A stretch of DNA of 64,000 bases from Aquisalimonas sp. (GCA_007126095.1 SLBZ01000079.1:1-64000), one strand, 5' to 3'; shown: positions 52,162-62,892, numbered from the stretch's first letter. The notes: generated by a model not told the origin, from the letters alone. Numbers and translations are program-made.

Positions 52162-54102
52162 TCACCCACCGTTCTGCAGCTGATCCGCCAGGGAGGCGAT
52201 CTCCTCGGCCGCGGCCGCCAGCTCTTCCCCGGCCTGGTGCTGCTGGGTGGACGCCGTGGCGGCCTCGCTGGTGGACTGTTCGGCCTCCGTGGCCGCGGCG
52301 GCGATCTGCTCGATCCCCGTTTTCGCCTCGCCAACGGACTCGGTAATGGTGCGCGAGGCTTCGGCGATCTCCCGGTTCCCCTCCATCACCCTTTTTACCG
52401 TGTCTTCCACCTTGCGAAGGTCGCGCAGGATGCTTTCGTTGTTCTGGGTCTCCTCGTCAGCGCTCGCAGCGATCTGCTCCATCAGTGAGCGCACGTCGGC
52501 GATGTCATCCTGGGCCAGGCCGACCACCTCCTCGATGCGGCCGGCATTCTCCGAGGCATCCGAGGCCAGGTTGCGGATGTCGGTGGCGACCACCGTGAAT
52601 CCCTTTCCATGCTCCCCGGCGCGGGCCGCCTCGATGCCGCCATTGACGGCCAGCATGCTGGTCTGGACGTTGACCATGTTGATGCCACCCATGGTCTTGT
52701 CGATGCGGCGGGTCACAAGTTCCAGTTCGCGCACGCGCTTACGCACATCGCGGGACTGATCCGCGCCAGTCGCAACGCTGCTGGCAAGCTCCTCGACGGT
52801 CTGGCGGTTCTCCTGCAACTTGGTGAACGCCTCGTCGCCCAGTTCCAGGATCTTCTGCGTCTGCTCCGACGCCTGGTTGGCGCCCTGCTCAAGCTGGGTG
52901 ATGGCGGCGGCCGCCGCCTCGCCGGCGCGACTCTGCTGGCGCGCGCCCTTGTTGATCTGCTCGATGGCCGTGGACACCTGCGTGGACGAGCGATGGATCT
53001 CCTCCACCGACGTCGCCAGCTGCTCGGCCGCCGCCGCCACTTCCTCGGCGCTGCGATCGATGTCGGTGTTGTCGCGGAGGTTCTCGGACAGCTCCGAGAG
53101 GTTCTCGGTGGCCTCCTGGCACTGGTTCAGTGCGCTGGTCTGCTCACCCGCCATGCGCACCGCCTCTTCACAGGCGGACGCCTGCTCTTCGGCGGCGCTG
53201 GCGATGGTCTCGGCCTCCTTCTGCACCCGTTCGGCCGCTTCCGCCGACTCGTCGGCGATGCGGCGAATGGACTGGCCGCTGGCCTGCATGGTCTCCATGG
53301 ACTTGCGGACGTCTTCGAGCTGCTGCGTGATCCGGTCGCCGGCGTCTGCGTTCTCCTGACCCTGCTCCGCGGTCCGGCGGATGTCACCGGTGACGGCCTC
53401 CACCTCCGTCTGGATGCGCGTCACCAGCTCCTGAATTTCGGAAGCGCTCTTCTGCGACAGCTCCGCAAGGCTGCGCACCTCGTCTGCGACCACTGCGAAG
53501 CCCTGGCCGTGCTGGCCGGCCCCGGCCGCTTCGATGGCGGCGTTCAGGGCCAGGAGGTTGGTCTGATCGGCGATCCGGGTCACCGCCTTGACGATGTCGC
53601 CCACCTCTTCCGCCCGCGTAGAGAGCGTATCCGCCCCTTCCACCGCACGCCCCTGGCGTTCGATGCCCCGTTTCACCACGTCTACCAGGTCCTCGATGGC
53701 ATCACCGCTACTGGTGACCTGTTCGGTCATGGTGTCGAGCCGCTTCACCGCCGCGCGGGTGTTGTCCCGCTGCTGGGTGACCGCACTCGCCACCTGGGAG
53801 ACCGACCCGAGGGTCTCCTGCGAGGATCCGGAGGCCTGTTCGGCGCCCACGGCGATCTGGTTCATGGAGCGGCGCAGCTCCTCCGCAGCGGATGACGACT
53901 GGGCAACGCTGCTGCCGAGCTGCGCCACGGCCGCGGCGATCCGCTCGGCGGCCTGCTGACGTTTGGCCAGGGTGCGCGCCCGGCGCCGTGCCGCCTCCGC
54001 CTCGCGGCGTGAGTGCTGCCCGTTGTCGGCCGTGGAGCCTCCCGACTCCGCGTCGTGCTCCGAACCTCCGTTGTCCAGTTCGGATTTCTTCACCAGAGCC
54101 AT
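52162..54102 (-). CDS. soluble methyl-accepting chemoreceptor with two signalling tips
   Basis: 646 residues from ATG 54102 (GGAGAG upstream). No membrane helix, signal peptide or recognisable ligand domain; the whole chain is coiled coil. Two hairpin tips are present: tip 1 about 178-213 (IADQTNLLALNAAIEAAGAG) and tip 2 about 477-513 (MVNVQTSMLAVNGGIEAARA). Tip 1 keeps QTNLLALNAA but has Gly at the conserved Arg of AARAG. Tip 2 keeps AARAGE but changes QTN to QTS and LNAA to VNGG. The 300-residue spacing suggests an internal duplication. First gene of the operon. Confidence 0.88.
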   Translation of the reverse strand: MALVKKSELDNGGSEHDAESGGSTADNGQHSRREAEAARRRARTLAKRQQAAERIAAAVAQLGSSVAQSSSAAEELRRSMNQIAVGAEQASGSSQETLGSVSQVASAVTQQRDNTRAAVKRLDTMTEQVTSSGDAIEDLVDVVKRGIERQGRAVEGADTLSTRAEEVGDIVKAVTRIADQTNLLALNAAIEAAGAGQHGQGFAVVADEVRSLAELSQKSASEIQELVTRIQTEVEAVTGDIRRTAEQGQENADAGDRITQQLEDVRKSMETMQASGQSIRRIADESAEAAERVQKEAETIASAAEEQASACEEAVRMAGEQTSALNQCQEATENLSELSENLRDNTDIDRSAEEVAAAAEQLATSVEEIHRSSTQVSTAIEQINKGARQQSRAGEAAAAAITQLEQGANQASEQTQKILELGDEAFTKLQENRQTVEELASSVATGADQSRDVRKRVRELELVTRRIDKTMGGINMVNVQTSMLAVNGGIEAARAGEHGKGFTVVATDIRNLASDASENAGRIEEVVGLAQDDIADVRSLMEQIAASADEETQNNESILRDLRKVEDTVKRVMEGNREIAEASRTITESVGEAKTGIEQIAAAATEAEQSTSEAATASTQQHQAGEELAAAAEEIASLADQLQNGG

Positions 54103-54396
54103 CTGTATCTCTCCGTGCTGGGGATTCGCACCATCGCGAACCGCGCATGCCCGCGCGCCGGACCCGTGACCCGGCAAGCGCTACTCAATCCGGGTTATCG
54201 GCGGACCACCTGCGGGCTTGAGCACGGAAATCGACGCCAGCAAAGACGCGCTGTCGAAGGGCGAAACCCGCGGTTGCGGCCCTCCTCGCCCCTCCATAGA
54301 ATGAATCGCGTTGTTGGCTGCCCCGCACGGATGACGCGACGCCGACGCCCGACTCATCCACACGGCTGCCAGACAGCAGCCGCCCAGAGGCTGCGA
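54103..54396. other. divergent intergenic region between receptor and CheB-CheR kinase genes
   Basis: 294 bp that must hold the promoters of both the chemosensory operon (minus) and the CheB-CheR-kinase gene (plus). I found no strong sigma70 or sigma28 hexamer pair, repeat or hairpin. The plus-strand open frame reading through it continues into the kinase gene but has no start site support. Confidence 0.4.
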
Positions 54397-57300
54397 ATGA
54401 CAGAGTCCGCCGCTGACGACTCCAGCACCGAACTCCCTGCGAACGAGCGCGAACTCACCGTCGTGGGCATCGGCGCCTCCGCGGGCGGCCTGGAAGCACT
54501 GCGCGCCTTCGTCGGCCACCTGCCCACCGGCACCTCCATGGCCTACATCATTGCCCAGCACCTCTCACCCCGGCACGAAAGCATGCTCGTGCAGCTTCTG
54601 GGGCGGGAGACACGGCTCAGAGTCGCTCAGGTGGCGGACGGCATGGCCATCGAGGCCAACACCATCTACATCACGCCCGCCAACAAGAACATCGTGGTGG
54701 AAAACGGCCAGCTCCGGCTGACCGCGCCGGAAGACCGCCCCGTACCCAAGCCGTCGGTGGACGGCTTCTTCCGCTCTCTGGCGGATGATTTCGGCGAGCA
54801 CGCCATCGCGGTGGTGCTCTCCGGCACGGGCAGCGACGGCAGCCACGGGGTGCGCGCCATCAAGGCCGGTGGCGGATTCACCCTGGTACAGGCACCGGAG
54901 ACGGCAAAGTACGACGGCATGCCGCGGGCGGCCATGGAGACCGGGTGCATCGATCTGGTGATGCCGCCGGACCGCGTCGCCGGCGAGCTCCAGCGGCTGG
55001 TGGAGATGGCGGGCCGCGCCCTTCTTACCCAACCCGAGCAGCCGGAAGCGCCGGTCTACGAACGGATTACACGGCTCGTTCATCAGCAGACCGGGCTGGA
55101 CCTGTCCGCCTACAAGGAGAAGACGGTTCACCGGCGCCTGCGCCGGCGCATGGCCGCACGCCACCTCAACGAACTGGAGAACTACCTGCGGCTGCTGGAA
55201 GAAGACCCCGAAGAGGTCGGGCTCTTCTGTCAGGACATTCTCATCTCCGTGACCTCGTTCTTCCGCGACCCGGAGGCGTTCGAGGCGCTGCGGGAACAGC
55301 TCCACCACCTGCTGCGCAATCGCCGCCCGGGCGATGATATCCGCATCTGGGTCCCCGGCTGCGCCACTGGCGAGGAGGCCTACACCCTCGCCATTCTGTT
55401 GAGCGAAATGCTCGGGGCGCGGGTCCGGGACTACCGCATCCAGATCTTCGCAACGGACCTGGATGAGCCCGCGCTCAATACCGCGCGCCGCGGCGTCTAC
55501 AACGCCACATCGCTGGTGGAGCTGGATCAGGAGACGGTCAACCGCTACTTCCAGCCGTACGGCGATCAGTACAAGGTCGTGAAGAGCCTGCGGGAGATGC
55601 TTGTATTCGCCCGGCAGGACCTGCTGCACGACCCACCCTTCCTGCGCCTGGATCTCCTGAGCTGCCGCAATCTGCTGATCTACTTCAACAACGATACGCA
55701 GAAGCGGCTGTTCGAGCTGTTCCACTACGCCGTCAACCCGGGCGGACTGCTGTTCCTCGGCAAGTCCGAGAACGTGACGCGGCACGAGCATCTGTTCCTG
55801 CCGCTGGAGTCCACCTGGAAGATCTTCCAGCAGCGCGGCAGCCGCAGTAGCTACTCCACCATGCCCTACCGCGCCGGTGGCGTCGGCACAACGGCGAACG
55901 ATGACTCGGAATCTCCGGCTCGCCGCCAGCCCAAGCTCAGCCCGTACGACCGCATGATCCGGGCCACCATGGAGCAGTACGCCCCGGCCGGCCTGCTGGT
56001 GGACGAGACCCTGCAGATCCAGCACATCCTGGGCGACACGTCCCGCTATCTGTGCATTCCCCACGGCGACCCGGACTTCACGGTGCGCAACCTGGTCCGA
56101 CGGGAGCTGCGGGTGGACATGTCGGCGCTGGTCACCCGGGTCAAGAAGAACCGGGTCTCCGCCTACAGCCGCGCCATCCACGTCCCGGACCAGGAGGAAC
56201 GGGTGCGGGTCTCCGTCCACCCGGTGACCGGCGAGCTGGACGAGGAGCTTCTCTACCTGATCTGCTTCGACCCGGTACCGACAGCCGCCGGCGGCGACCC
56301 CGAGGCCGGGGACGGCGCCACGGATGCCGGTGACGCGGACGACGAAGCCACCCAGCAGCGGATCAGCGAACTGGAGGACGAACTCGCCACCACGCGGGAA
56401 CACCTCCAGACAGTGATCGAGGAGCTGGAAACCACCAATGAGGAACTGCAGTCCTCCAACGAGGAGCTGCAGTCGTCCAACGAGGAACTCCAGTCCTCCA
56501 ACGAGGAAATGGAGACCACCAACGAGGAACTGCAGTCCACCAATGAAGAGCTGACCACCGTCAACGAGGAGCTCAACAGCAAGACGGACGAACTCAACGC
56601 CGCCTACAACGATCTGCGCAACGTCAACGACAGCCTGGCCGACCCGCTGGTGGTAGTGGACGAAAAACTCCGCATCAAGTTCCACAACCCGGCTTGCGAC
56701 CAGATCTTCATCGGTACCGACGATCTGGTGGACACCCCGCTGCTGGACGTGGATCGCCGTGTCGACGTGCCACAGTTCCGGCAGCGCCTGCAGCGGGTCA
56801 TCCGCCGCGGCGAGCAGGTGGAGGTCCAGATCAGCCAGACCCTGCACACCACCGAGGAAGGCGCCGAGCACAGCGCGGCCAGCCCGGTGATGCGCTACTA
56901 CCTGCTGCGCATGCAGCCCTACTACGACGAGCAGCGCAACGTCGGCGGCGCGGTTATCACCTTCTTCGACAACACGCGCATCAAGCGCGCGGAGCGCGAA
57001 TCCCGCGAGAGCGAGGCGCGCCTGCACGCCATCGTCAACCGCTCGCCGGTGGTCACGGCCCTGAAGGACCCGCATGGCCGTTACATCTTCGCCAATGACG
57101 CGTTCGAGGCGTGGCTCGGCCTGGAACCAGGCGGTGCAATCGGGCGGCGCGACACCGACCTCTTGCCGGACACCGTCGCCAGCCGCAACCGCGAGCGTGA
57201 GCAGTCCGTGTTCGATGCCGGCACGGTACAGGAGCACGAGGAGAGCATCACGCTGGAGGGGCGCACTCGGTATTTCATCACGGAGCGGTTCCCCCTGAAC

Positions 57301-59292
57301 GACGAGGACGGCCGTACCTACGCCCTGTGCATCAAGGCGCTGGACATCACCGAACGCCGGGAGACCGAGGAAAAGGTCCGCCTGCAGTCCAAGGCCCTGG
57401 ACGCGTCGGTCAACGGCATTCTCATCGCCGATGCGGCCGACCCGGATCTGCCGATTGTCTACGCGAACCCGGCTTTCGAGCGCATCACCGGCTACCCCAC
57501 GGATGAGGTTCTGCAACGCAACTGCCGCTTCCTGCAGGGTTCGGAGACGGACACCGAGGCACTGGACGTGGTGCGCGATGCCCTGCGTAACGGCACCAGT
57601 GCCCGGGTGATGCTGCGCAACTACCGCAAGGACGGCTCGGCCTTCTGGAATGATCTTTCCATCTTCCCCGTGCACGACGAGCATGAGCACCTGACCCACT
57701 TCGTGGGCATACAGGAGGACGCCACCAAGCGGGTGGAGGTGGAGCAGGCGCTGCGCGACAACGAAGAGCGCCTGATTACCGCCCAGGACTACGCGGGCGT
57801 CGTGAATTTCGAGTGGCGCCCGGATGCCGCGTTCCTGGGCGCTCCCGGACAACTGGCCAACCTGTTCGGACTTCCTCTCACCACCGCTGCCCTCACCGGC
57901 CTTCAACTGCTGCGGCAGGTCCATGCAGACGATCGCAGCCCACTACTGGACGCCATCCGCCTGTGCCTGCGCAGCAGCCAGGACGTGGACCTGGAGTTCC
58001 GCGTGCGCACGCAGAACGGCGGCCAGCGCTGGCTGCACATCCGCGCCAATGCCGAGCGCGGGGCTGACGGTGCGCCGCTGCGCCTGCTTGGCCTGGTCAT
58101 GGACATCAGCCGCCGCAAGGATGTGGAAAACGCCCTGCTCGCCGCGCGGCTGGAGGCCGAGAAAGCGAACCGGGCGAAGTCGGAGTTCCTCTCCCACATG
58201 AGCCATGAGCTGCGCACGCCGCTCAACGCCATTCTCGGCTTCGCGCAGTTGCTGGAGGCGGACCCGGAGAACCCCGTGTCGCCCACCCAGAACGAGAACA
58301 TCCAGCAGATTCTGCGGGCCGGCTGGCACCTGCTCGACCTGATCAGCGAGGTCCTGGATCTTGCGCGGATCGAATCCGGTCGGCTCCACGTGGAGAACCA
58401 GCCGCTGGACCTGCATCAGGTGGTCAACGACAGCCTGCGCACGGTCTCGCCCATGGCCGAAGAACGCCAGGTGACGCTGCACCAGGACATCCGCTTCGAC
58501 GGCGAGCTGGTATCCGACGCCACACGCGTCACCCAGGTCCTGCTGAATTTGCTCACCAACGCCATCAAGTACAACCGCGACGGTGGTGACGTCTACCTGG
58601 GCGCCTGGCACGACGACCAGCGGCTGTGGATCGCCATCTCCGATACCGGCATCGGCATCCCGCAGGAGGATCGCGGCCGGCTGTTCGAGTCCTTCAACCG
58701 GCTTGGCCAGGAAGGCGGCCGCATCCAGGGCACCGGGATCGGACTGGTGCTGGTGCACCGCATCCTCCAGCTCTTGGGCGGTAGCATCGATGTGCAGAGC
58801 ACCCCGGACCAGGGCAGCACGTTCACGTTCAACCTGCCCCTGATCCGGCCGGAGACCGTGGCGGAGATCACCGCGGGCGAACAGGACGTGCTGCCGGAAG
58901 AGACAGACATCGTGCCCGACGGGCTGCGTTCGCTGCGGGTGCTCTACGTGGAGGACAACCCCAGCAACATGGCCCTGGCGCGGGAGATCTTCCGGCGCGA
59001 GGCCACCGTGGAGCTGCTGGAAGCCACCGACGGCAACAAGGGCGTGGCCATGGCAGCGGCCGAGCGGCCGGATCTCATTCTCATGGATCTGCACCTGCCA
59101 GGGATGACCGGCCATCAGGCGCTGGAGGCGCTCCGCGCAGACTCCCGTACGGCCGGCATTCCGGTGATCGCGGTGACCGCCGATGCACTCTACGACGACG
59201 CCACCGCCGAGACCGGATTCAACGACCGCCTGACGAAACCGCTGCGCATCGTCGACTTGCAGGCCGCACTTCAGCACGCCATCACGCGATGA
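54397..59292 (+). CDS. CheB-CheR-PAS-LOV hybrid histidine kinase with receiver
   Basis: 1631 residues from ATG 54397 (AGAGG 6 nt upstream). Order: CheB methylesterase (about 20-200) with catalytic Ser28, His55 and Asp147; CheR (about 215-480) with GCATGEE (321-327); seven heptads forming a coiled coil (680-728); PAS domains (about 745-855 and 870-990); a LOV domain (about 1000-1115) with QRNCRFLQG, Cys1043 being the flavin-adduct position; another PAS (about 1130-1245); HisKA with His1270 in [12 protein letters not shown]; HATPase with [10 protein letters not shown]; and a receiver with Asp1564. Blue light is a likely input. Cytoplasmic. Adjacent to the che operon, so receptor methylation there is a plausible target. 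Confidence 0.92.
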   Translation: MTESAADDSSTELPANERELTVVGIGASAGGLEALRAFVGHLPTGTSMAYIIAQHLSPRHESMLVQLLGRETRLRVAQVADGMAIEANTIYITPANKNIVVENGQLRLTAPEDRPVPKPSVDGFFRSLADDFGEHAIAVVLSGTGSDGSHGVRAIKAGGGFTLVQAPETAKYDGMPRAAMETGCIDLVMPPDRVAGELQRLVEMAGRALLTQPEQPEAPVYERITRLVHQQTGLDLSAYKEKTVHRRLRRRMAARHLNELENYLRLLEEDPEEVGLFCQDILISVTSFFRDPEAFEALREQLHHLLRNRRPGDDIRIWVPGCATGEEAYTLAILLSEMLGARVRDYRIQIFATDLDEPALNTARRGVYNATSLVELDQETVNRYFQPYGDQYKVVKSLREMLVFARQDLLHDPPFLRLDLLSCRNLLIYFNNDTQKRLFELFHYAVNPGGLLFLGKSENVTRHEHLFLPLESTWKIFQQRGSRSSYSTMPYRAGGVGTTANDDSESPARRQPKLSPYDRMIRATMEQYAPAGLLVDETLQIQHILGDTSRYLCIPHGDPDFTVRNLVRRELRVDMSALVTRVKKNRVSAYSRAIHVPDQEERVRVSVHPVTGELDEELLYLICFDPVPTAAGGDPEAGDGATDAGDADDEATQQRISELEDELATTREHLQTVIEELETTNEELQSSNEELQSSNEELQSSNEEMETTNEELQSTNEELTTVNEELNSKTDELNAAYNDLRNVNDSLADPLVVVDEKLRIKFHNPACDQIFIGTDDLVDTPLLDVDRRVDVPQFRQRLQRVIRRGEQVEVQISQTLHTTEEGAEHSAASPVMRYYLLRMQPYYDEQRNVGGAVITFFDNTRIKRAERESRESEARLHAIVNRSPVVTALKDPHGRYIFANDAFEAWLGLEPGGAIGRRDTDLLPDTVASRNREREQSVFDAGTVQEHEESITLEGRTRYFITERFPLNDEDGRTYALCIKALDITERRETEEKVRLQSKALDASVNGILIADAADPDLPIVYANPAFERITGYPTDEVLQRNCRFLQGSETDTEALDVVRDALRNGTSARVMLRNYRKDGSAFWNDLSIFPVHDEHEHLTHFVGIQEDATKRVEVEQALRDNEERLITAQDYAGVVNFEWRPDAAFLGAPGQLANLFGLPLTTAALTGLQLLRQVHADDRSPLLDAIRLCLRSSQDVDLEFRVRTQNGGQRWLHIRANAERGADGAPLRLLGLVMDISRRKDVENALLAARLEAEKANRAKSEFLSHMSHELRTPLNAILGFAQLLEADPENPVSPTQNENIQQILRAGWHLLDLISEVLDLARIESGRLHVENQPLDLHQVVNDSLRTVSPMAEERQVTLHQDIRFDGELVSDATRVTQVLLNLLTNAIKYNRDGGDVYLGAWHDDQRLWIAISDTGIGIPQEDRGRLFESFNRLGQEGGRIQGTGIGLVLVHRILQLLGGSIDVQSTPDQGSTFTFNLPLIRPETVAEITAGEQDVLPEETDIVPDGLRSLRVLYVEDNPSNMALAREIFRREATVELLEATDGNKGVAMAAAERPDLILMDLHLPGMTGHQALEALRADSRTAGIPVIAVTADALYDDATAETGFNDRLTKPLRIVDLQAALQHAITR
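56434..56580 (+). repeat. seven 21-bp coding repeats (NEEL heptads)
   Basis: Seven consecutive 7-residue units of type [28 protein letters not shown] encode a continuous coiled coil linking CheR and the PAS array in the kinase gene. Nucleotide identity between units is high in the first three, so length could vary by slippage. Confidence 0.8.
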
Positions 59293-59304
59293 CGACCTTG
59301 CACC

Positions 59305-62300
59305 TCAGGCGGATGCCTCCAGGGGACCAGGGAACGGTTCCGGGCGGTGGATTCCGTAGCCCTGGGCATAGGTCACGCCGATCTCGCGCAGCCGCTCCAT
59401 CACCGCCTCGTTCTCCACGAACTCGGCGATGGTCTCGATGCCCATGACACTGCCGATGCGCTGAATCGCCTCGACCATGGCCTGATCAAAGGTTTCCTCC
59501 AGCAGGTCACGGACGAAGCGGCCGTCGATCTTGATGAAGTCAACCGGCAACGTCTTGAGGTAGCCGAACGACGACAGCCCTGCACCGAAGTCGTCCAGCG
59601 CAAATGTACAGCCGAGGCTACGGATGCGATTGATGAAGGCCACCGCCGCATCCATCTGGCGGATGGTGGCGGTCTCGGTGATCTCGAAACACAGCCACTC
59701 GGGAGGCACGCCCGACACGCTGACCTGCTCCTCGAGGAAGTCGCCAAACCCCTTTTCGATGAGCGTCGTCCCGGACAGATTGATGCTGTAGCGCACCGGC
59801 TGCCCACCCTGCAGGTGCTCCTCGCGCAGGTGCTTCAGGGCGTGACGGACCACCCAGCGATCAACCCGGGGCATTACCTGGTAGCGTTCGGCCGACGGGA
59901 TGAACCGCGCAGGCGGAACAATGGTTCCATCCTCGTCCAGCATCCGCACCAGAACCTCGTAATGGGGCACGTGATCGGGGACATCGCACAGGGATACGAT
60001 CCGCTGGCGATAGAGCACGAAACGGTCGCCCTCCAGCGCCCGGGTGATCCGCGGGACGAGCTGGAGCTGCTCCGACTCCTGGCGCACCTGCCCTGCTTCA
60101 CGGCGGTAGACTTCCACACGCCCGCGACCACTGGACTTGGCGGCATAACAGGCGGTATCCGCAGCACTGAGCAGATCGCCCGTGGTGCTGCCCTCGTCAT
60201 TGATCGCGACCACCCCGGCGCTGGCACCGATGAAGAACGCCTGCTCCTCCCAAAAGAAGACGAAGTTGCGGACCGCATCGATGATCTTCTCGGCCACGAG
60301 TACGCCGTTCTCCAGCCGGCAGTCCCGGAGCAGCACACCGAATTCGTCCCCACCCAGACGCGCCACCAGATCGCCGTTGCGCACCTGACGGGTGAGCACC
60401 TCGCCCAGCTCCTTCAGCAGCTCGTCACCGGCGGCGTGGCCGCAGGTATCGTTGACGATCTTGAACTGGTCAAGATCCAGGTACATCAGCGCGTGCTCGC
60501 CTCCGCGCTCCTGCGCGCTCTGGAGGAGCTCGTCCAGCTCCTGGTGGAAGCGGGCGCGGTTGGGCAGACCGGTGAGGTTGTCGTGATAGGCCAGGTAGCG
60601 GATGCGCTGATGCCGCTCCCGCGACAGCACGAGCTGGCGCAGTCGCTGTCGCAGAACCGGCAGGAAGATCGGTTTGGTGATGAAATCCGTGGCGCCTGCT
60701 CGAATCGCCTCGCCGGCGGAGCTCTCGTCATTGAGCGCGGTAATGATCAGCAAAGGCACATCGGCGTAGGCGTCGTGGCTCTTGATGCGCCGGCACGCTT
60801 CCAGACCATCCATCACGGGCATGACGCAGTCCATGAGAATCAGATCCGGGGTCTCGACAGCCAGCTGACTCAGCGCCTCCTCACCGTTGGAGGCGCAGTG
60901 CACGACGTAGCCGTCCCGGCGCAGGAACTCGGTGAGCATCAGCCGGGTGTCAGCACTGTCCTCCACCACCAGCACGCTCCGGCCATCCACCGACGTGGCG
61001 CGGGTCTCGGTACGATCCTTGCGATGCTCCCGACGCCGCGCCTCCACGGACTCATCGGCCCACCCCATGAAACGCTGAACCGTCTCGTCCAGCAGTTTCA
61101 GGGTTTCACGCGCCTCCCGCACCTGCCCTCGACCGATCTGATCTCCCAGCGCATTGGCAAGCCCCACCGCCTCGGCGGCATTGAAGTTCGACAAGGCCCC
61201 CTTGAGCGTGTGGGCAATGAACCCAGCCTCGGTCACATCCCGCTTTCTCAAGGCGTTGCGCAGCATTCCCATGCGTTCCGGGAAGTCGGCCCTGAACGCG
61301 TCCAGCATGCCGGCGAACAGGTCCAGATCGTAATCCAGCGCCTGCAGGGCCTGATCCAGCTCCAGGTCGTGGTGATCGGCAAGGCTGACCGGTTTGCCGT
61401 TGCTCCCCTCACCGTCTCCGGGGCGATTGCCCAGCACTTCCCAGAGCACAGCCTGCAGGTGCTCACGATCCACCGGTTTACCGATGAAGGCGTCGATGCC
61501 GGCGGCAAGACAGCGCCCCTGTTCCTCCGGCTCGGTGGCGGCGCTGACCGCGATGATCGGCAGGCGAGGGAGCCCTTCCCGGCGCTCCTCTTCGCGAATT
61601 TGAGCGGCGACCTCCGTACCGTCCAAGCCGGGCATGTACAGATCCAGGAACAGCACATCCGGACGCCCGTCCTGCAGGGCGTCCAGAACCTGGACACCGC
61701 TCTCCGCCACCCGCACCTCGTGATGCTGATGTTGCAGCAGACCGGTGAGCATCTTCCAGTTCACCGGGTTATCCTCACCAACCAGCACTTTCAGGTGTCT
61801 TTGCCGGAAACGTCCGGCACCATACTGCGCTGCCGCCAGGTTCACCGGGGTGCTCAGGCGAAGATGAAAAGTGAAGTCTGGCTCCAGCCATAGCCGCGCT
61901 CCACACAACGCCACCTGCCTCGCAACCTCCGGGAACGCAAGGTCAGACCACGGGCTGAGGGCCTTGTCCGGCCCCTCGGAACCGGAGATCGGTTCCGGCT
62001 GATCGCCGTTCGCCGGCACGGGGAAAATCGCGAATCGCGGGAATCCCTGTTCGCCATTGCCGAGCTCCAGGCTCAGATCAATCCGGATCTCCGCAAGCGG
62101 GCTGAATCGAAGAAGGGCCGATATGACGTACCCCAAGGTATCCACCAGGGCCTGCTGGCAACCGAAGATGCGCTCCGGGAAACGGGGCTCCCGCGTCACC
62201 TGCACTGGTACACCGGGCGCCGCATCGCCGGCGCGGCGGCGAATCTGGACGATCAGATCGTCGAGGCTGAACGGGTGCCCGTAGTGGTTGGGATCGTCGT

Positions 62301-62877
62301 CCTCACGGACCGCATCCAGCCCCCCTTCCGTTATATTGCCCGAGGGCGTGGCAGCTACGGTCAGCCACCGGCGTGTGGTTGCGTCGATCACCGTTCCGAA
62401 CGCACGCTCCAGGTGCGCGATACAGTCCCGCAACCCCTCATCCCGGCGCTCATCGGCAATCCGGGGCCCCTCTCTCGCGGGGCCCGTGTCATCACGGGAC
62501 GTCAGATTCCGCTGAAAACCAAGGTAATAGTCCGGAGACTGCCCGGGGCTGCCAATGGGGAGAAGCGTCACTTCATTGACAAAGGCCTGCCCGTCACGGG
62601 TCCAGTTCTGCACCAGTGCCCGCGATCGTGAACCGCGCCGGATCGCATCGCGCATGAGCCACCGGCCGGGCTGGTTGAACGCCTCATGCTGCAGGACGCG
62701 ACAGTTTTTCCCGACCATCTGCCCCGCGGCCCAGCCGGTAAGGCGCTCGAAGGCCGGGCTGGCATAGATCACGGGCAGATCGGGAGAACGGGCGTCCGCG
62801 AGCAGGAAAGGCTGCTCGGACACCGCGGTCAGCGCTTCAACTGCAGCACGCAGCGAGACGGGTAGTGGCGCTGTAAT
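59305..62877 (-). CDS. LOV-receiver-HPt-receiver-GGDEF-EVL c-di-GMP protein, probable ATT start
   Basis: 1190 residues if started at ATT 62877. Order: LOV (about 15-125) with VGKNCRVLQ (adduct Cys59), NWTRDGQAFVNE and LGFQRNL; a degenerate HATPase-like region (about 150-350) without N or G boxes; receiver 1 (LFLDLYMPGLDG); HPt with His556 in AHTLKGALSN; receiver 2 (LILMDCVMPVMDG); GGDEF (YLDLDQFK, GGDEF 842-846, intact); and an EAL domain with EVL at 974, ITETATI, DDFGAGLSSF and IAEFVENE, mostly intact. AGGAGG lies 9 nt before the ATT; an in-frame stop lies between. The first ordinary start, GTG 62823 (1172 residues), would cut into the LOV cap. Confidence 0.85.
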   Translation of the reverse strand: MTAPLPVSLRAAVEALTAVSEQPFLLADARSPDLPVIYASPAFERLTGWAAGQMVGKNCRVLQHEAFNQPGRWLMRDAIRRGSRSRALVQNWTRDGQAFVNEVTLLPIGSPGQSPDYYLGFQRNLTSRDDTGPAREGPRIADERRDEGLRDCIAHLERAFGTVIDATTRRWLTVAATPSGNITEGGLDAVREDDDPNHYGHPFSLDDLIVQIRRRAGDAAPGVPVQVTREPRFPERIFGCQQALVDTLGYVISALLRFSPLAEIRIDLSLELGNGEQGFPRFAIFPVPANGDQPEPISGSEGPDKALSPWSDLAFPEVARQVALCGARLWLEPDFTFHLRLSTPVNLAAAQYGAGRFRQRHLKVLVGEDNPVNWKMLTGLLQHQHHEVRVAESGVQVLDALQDGRPDVLFLDLYMPGLDGTEVAAQIREEERREGLPRLPIIAVSAATEPEEQGRCLAAGIDAFIGKPVDREHLQAVLWEVLGNRPGDGEGSNGKPVSLADHHDLELDQALQALDYDLDLFAGMLDAFRADFPERMGMLRNALRKRDVTEAGFIAHTLKGALSNFNAAEAVGLANALGDQIGRGQVREARETLKLLDETVQRFMGWADESVEARRREHRKDRTETRATSVDGRSVLVVEDSADTRLMLTEFLRRDGYVVHCASNGEEALSQLAVETPDLILMDCVMPVMDGLEACRRIKSHDAYADVPLLIITALNDESSAGEAIRAGATDFITKPIFLPVLRQRLRQLVLSRERHQRIRYLAYHDNLTGLPNRARFHQELDELLQSAQERGGEHALMYLDLDQFKIVNDTCGHAAGDELLKELGEVLTRQVRNGDLVARLGGDEFGVLLRDCRLENGVLVAEKIIDAVRNFVFFWEEQAFFIGASAGVVAINDEGSTTGDLLSAADTACYAAKSSGRGRVEVYRREAGQVRQESEQLQLVPRITRALEGDRFVLYRQRIVSLCDVPDHVPHYEVLVRMLDEDGTIVPPARFIPSAERYQVMPRVDRWVVRHALKHLREEHLQGGQPVRYSINLSGTTLIEKGFGDFLEEQVSVSGVPPEWLCFEITETATIRQMDAAVAFINRIRSLGCTFALDDFGAGLSSFGYLKTLPVDFIKIDGRFVRDLLEETFDQAMVEAIQRIGSVMGIETIAEFVENEAVMERLREIGVTYAQGYGIHRPEPFPGPLEASA

Positions 62878-62892
62878 GGCAGGTTACCTCCT
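62875..62892 (-). promoter_or_regulatory. strong ribosome site with ATT start codon
   Basis: On the minus strand AGGAGG (62892-62887), 9 nt, then ATT (62877-62875). An in-frame TAA at 62886-62884 excludes any earlier start in this frame, and no ATG, GTG or TTG occurs until GTG 62823. ATT starts are known for infC and pcnB. Confidence 0.55.

Noticed and set aside
54565..57924. 1119-codon open frame antisense to the CheB-CheR kinase
   Set aside because: A shadow of codon bias in GC-rich DNA; it has no domain motifs, is His/Val-rich and lacks a ribosome site.
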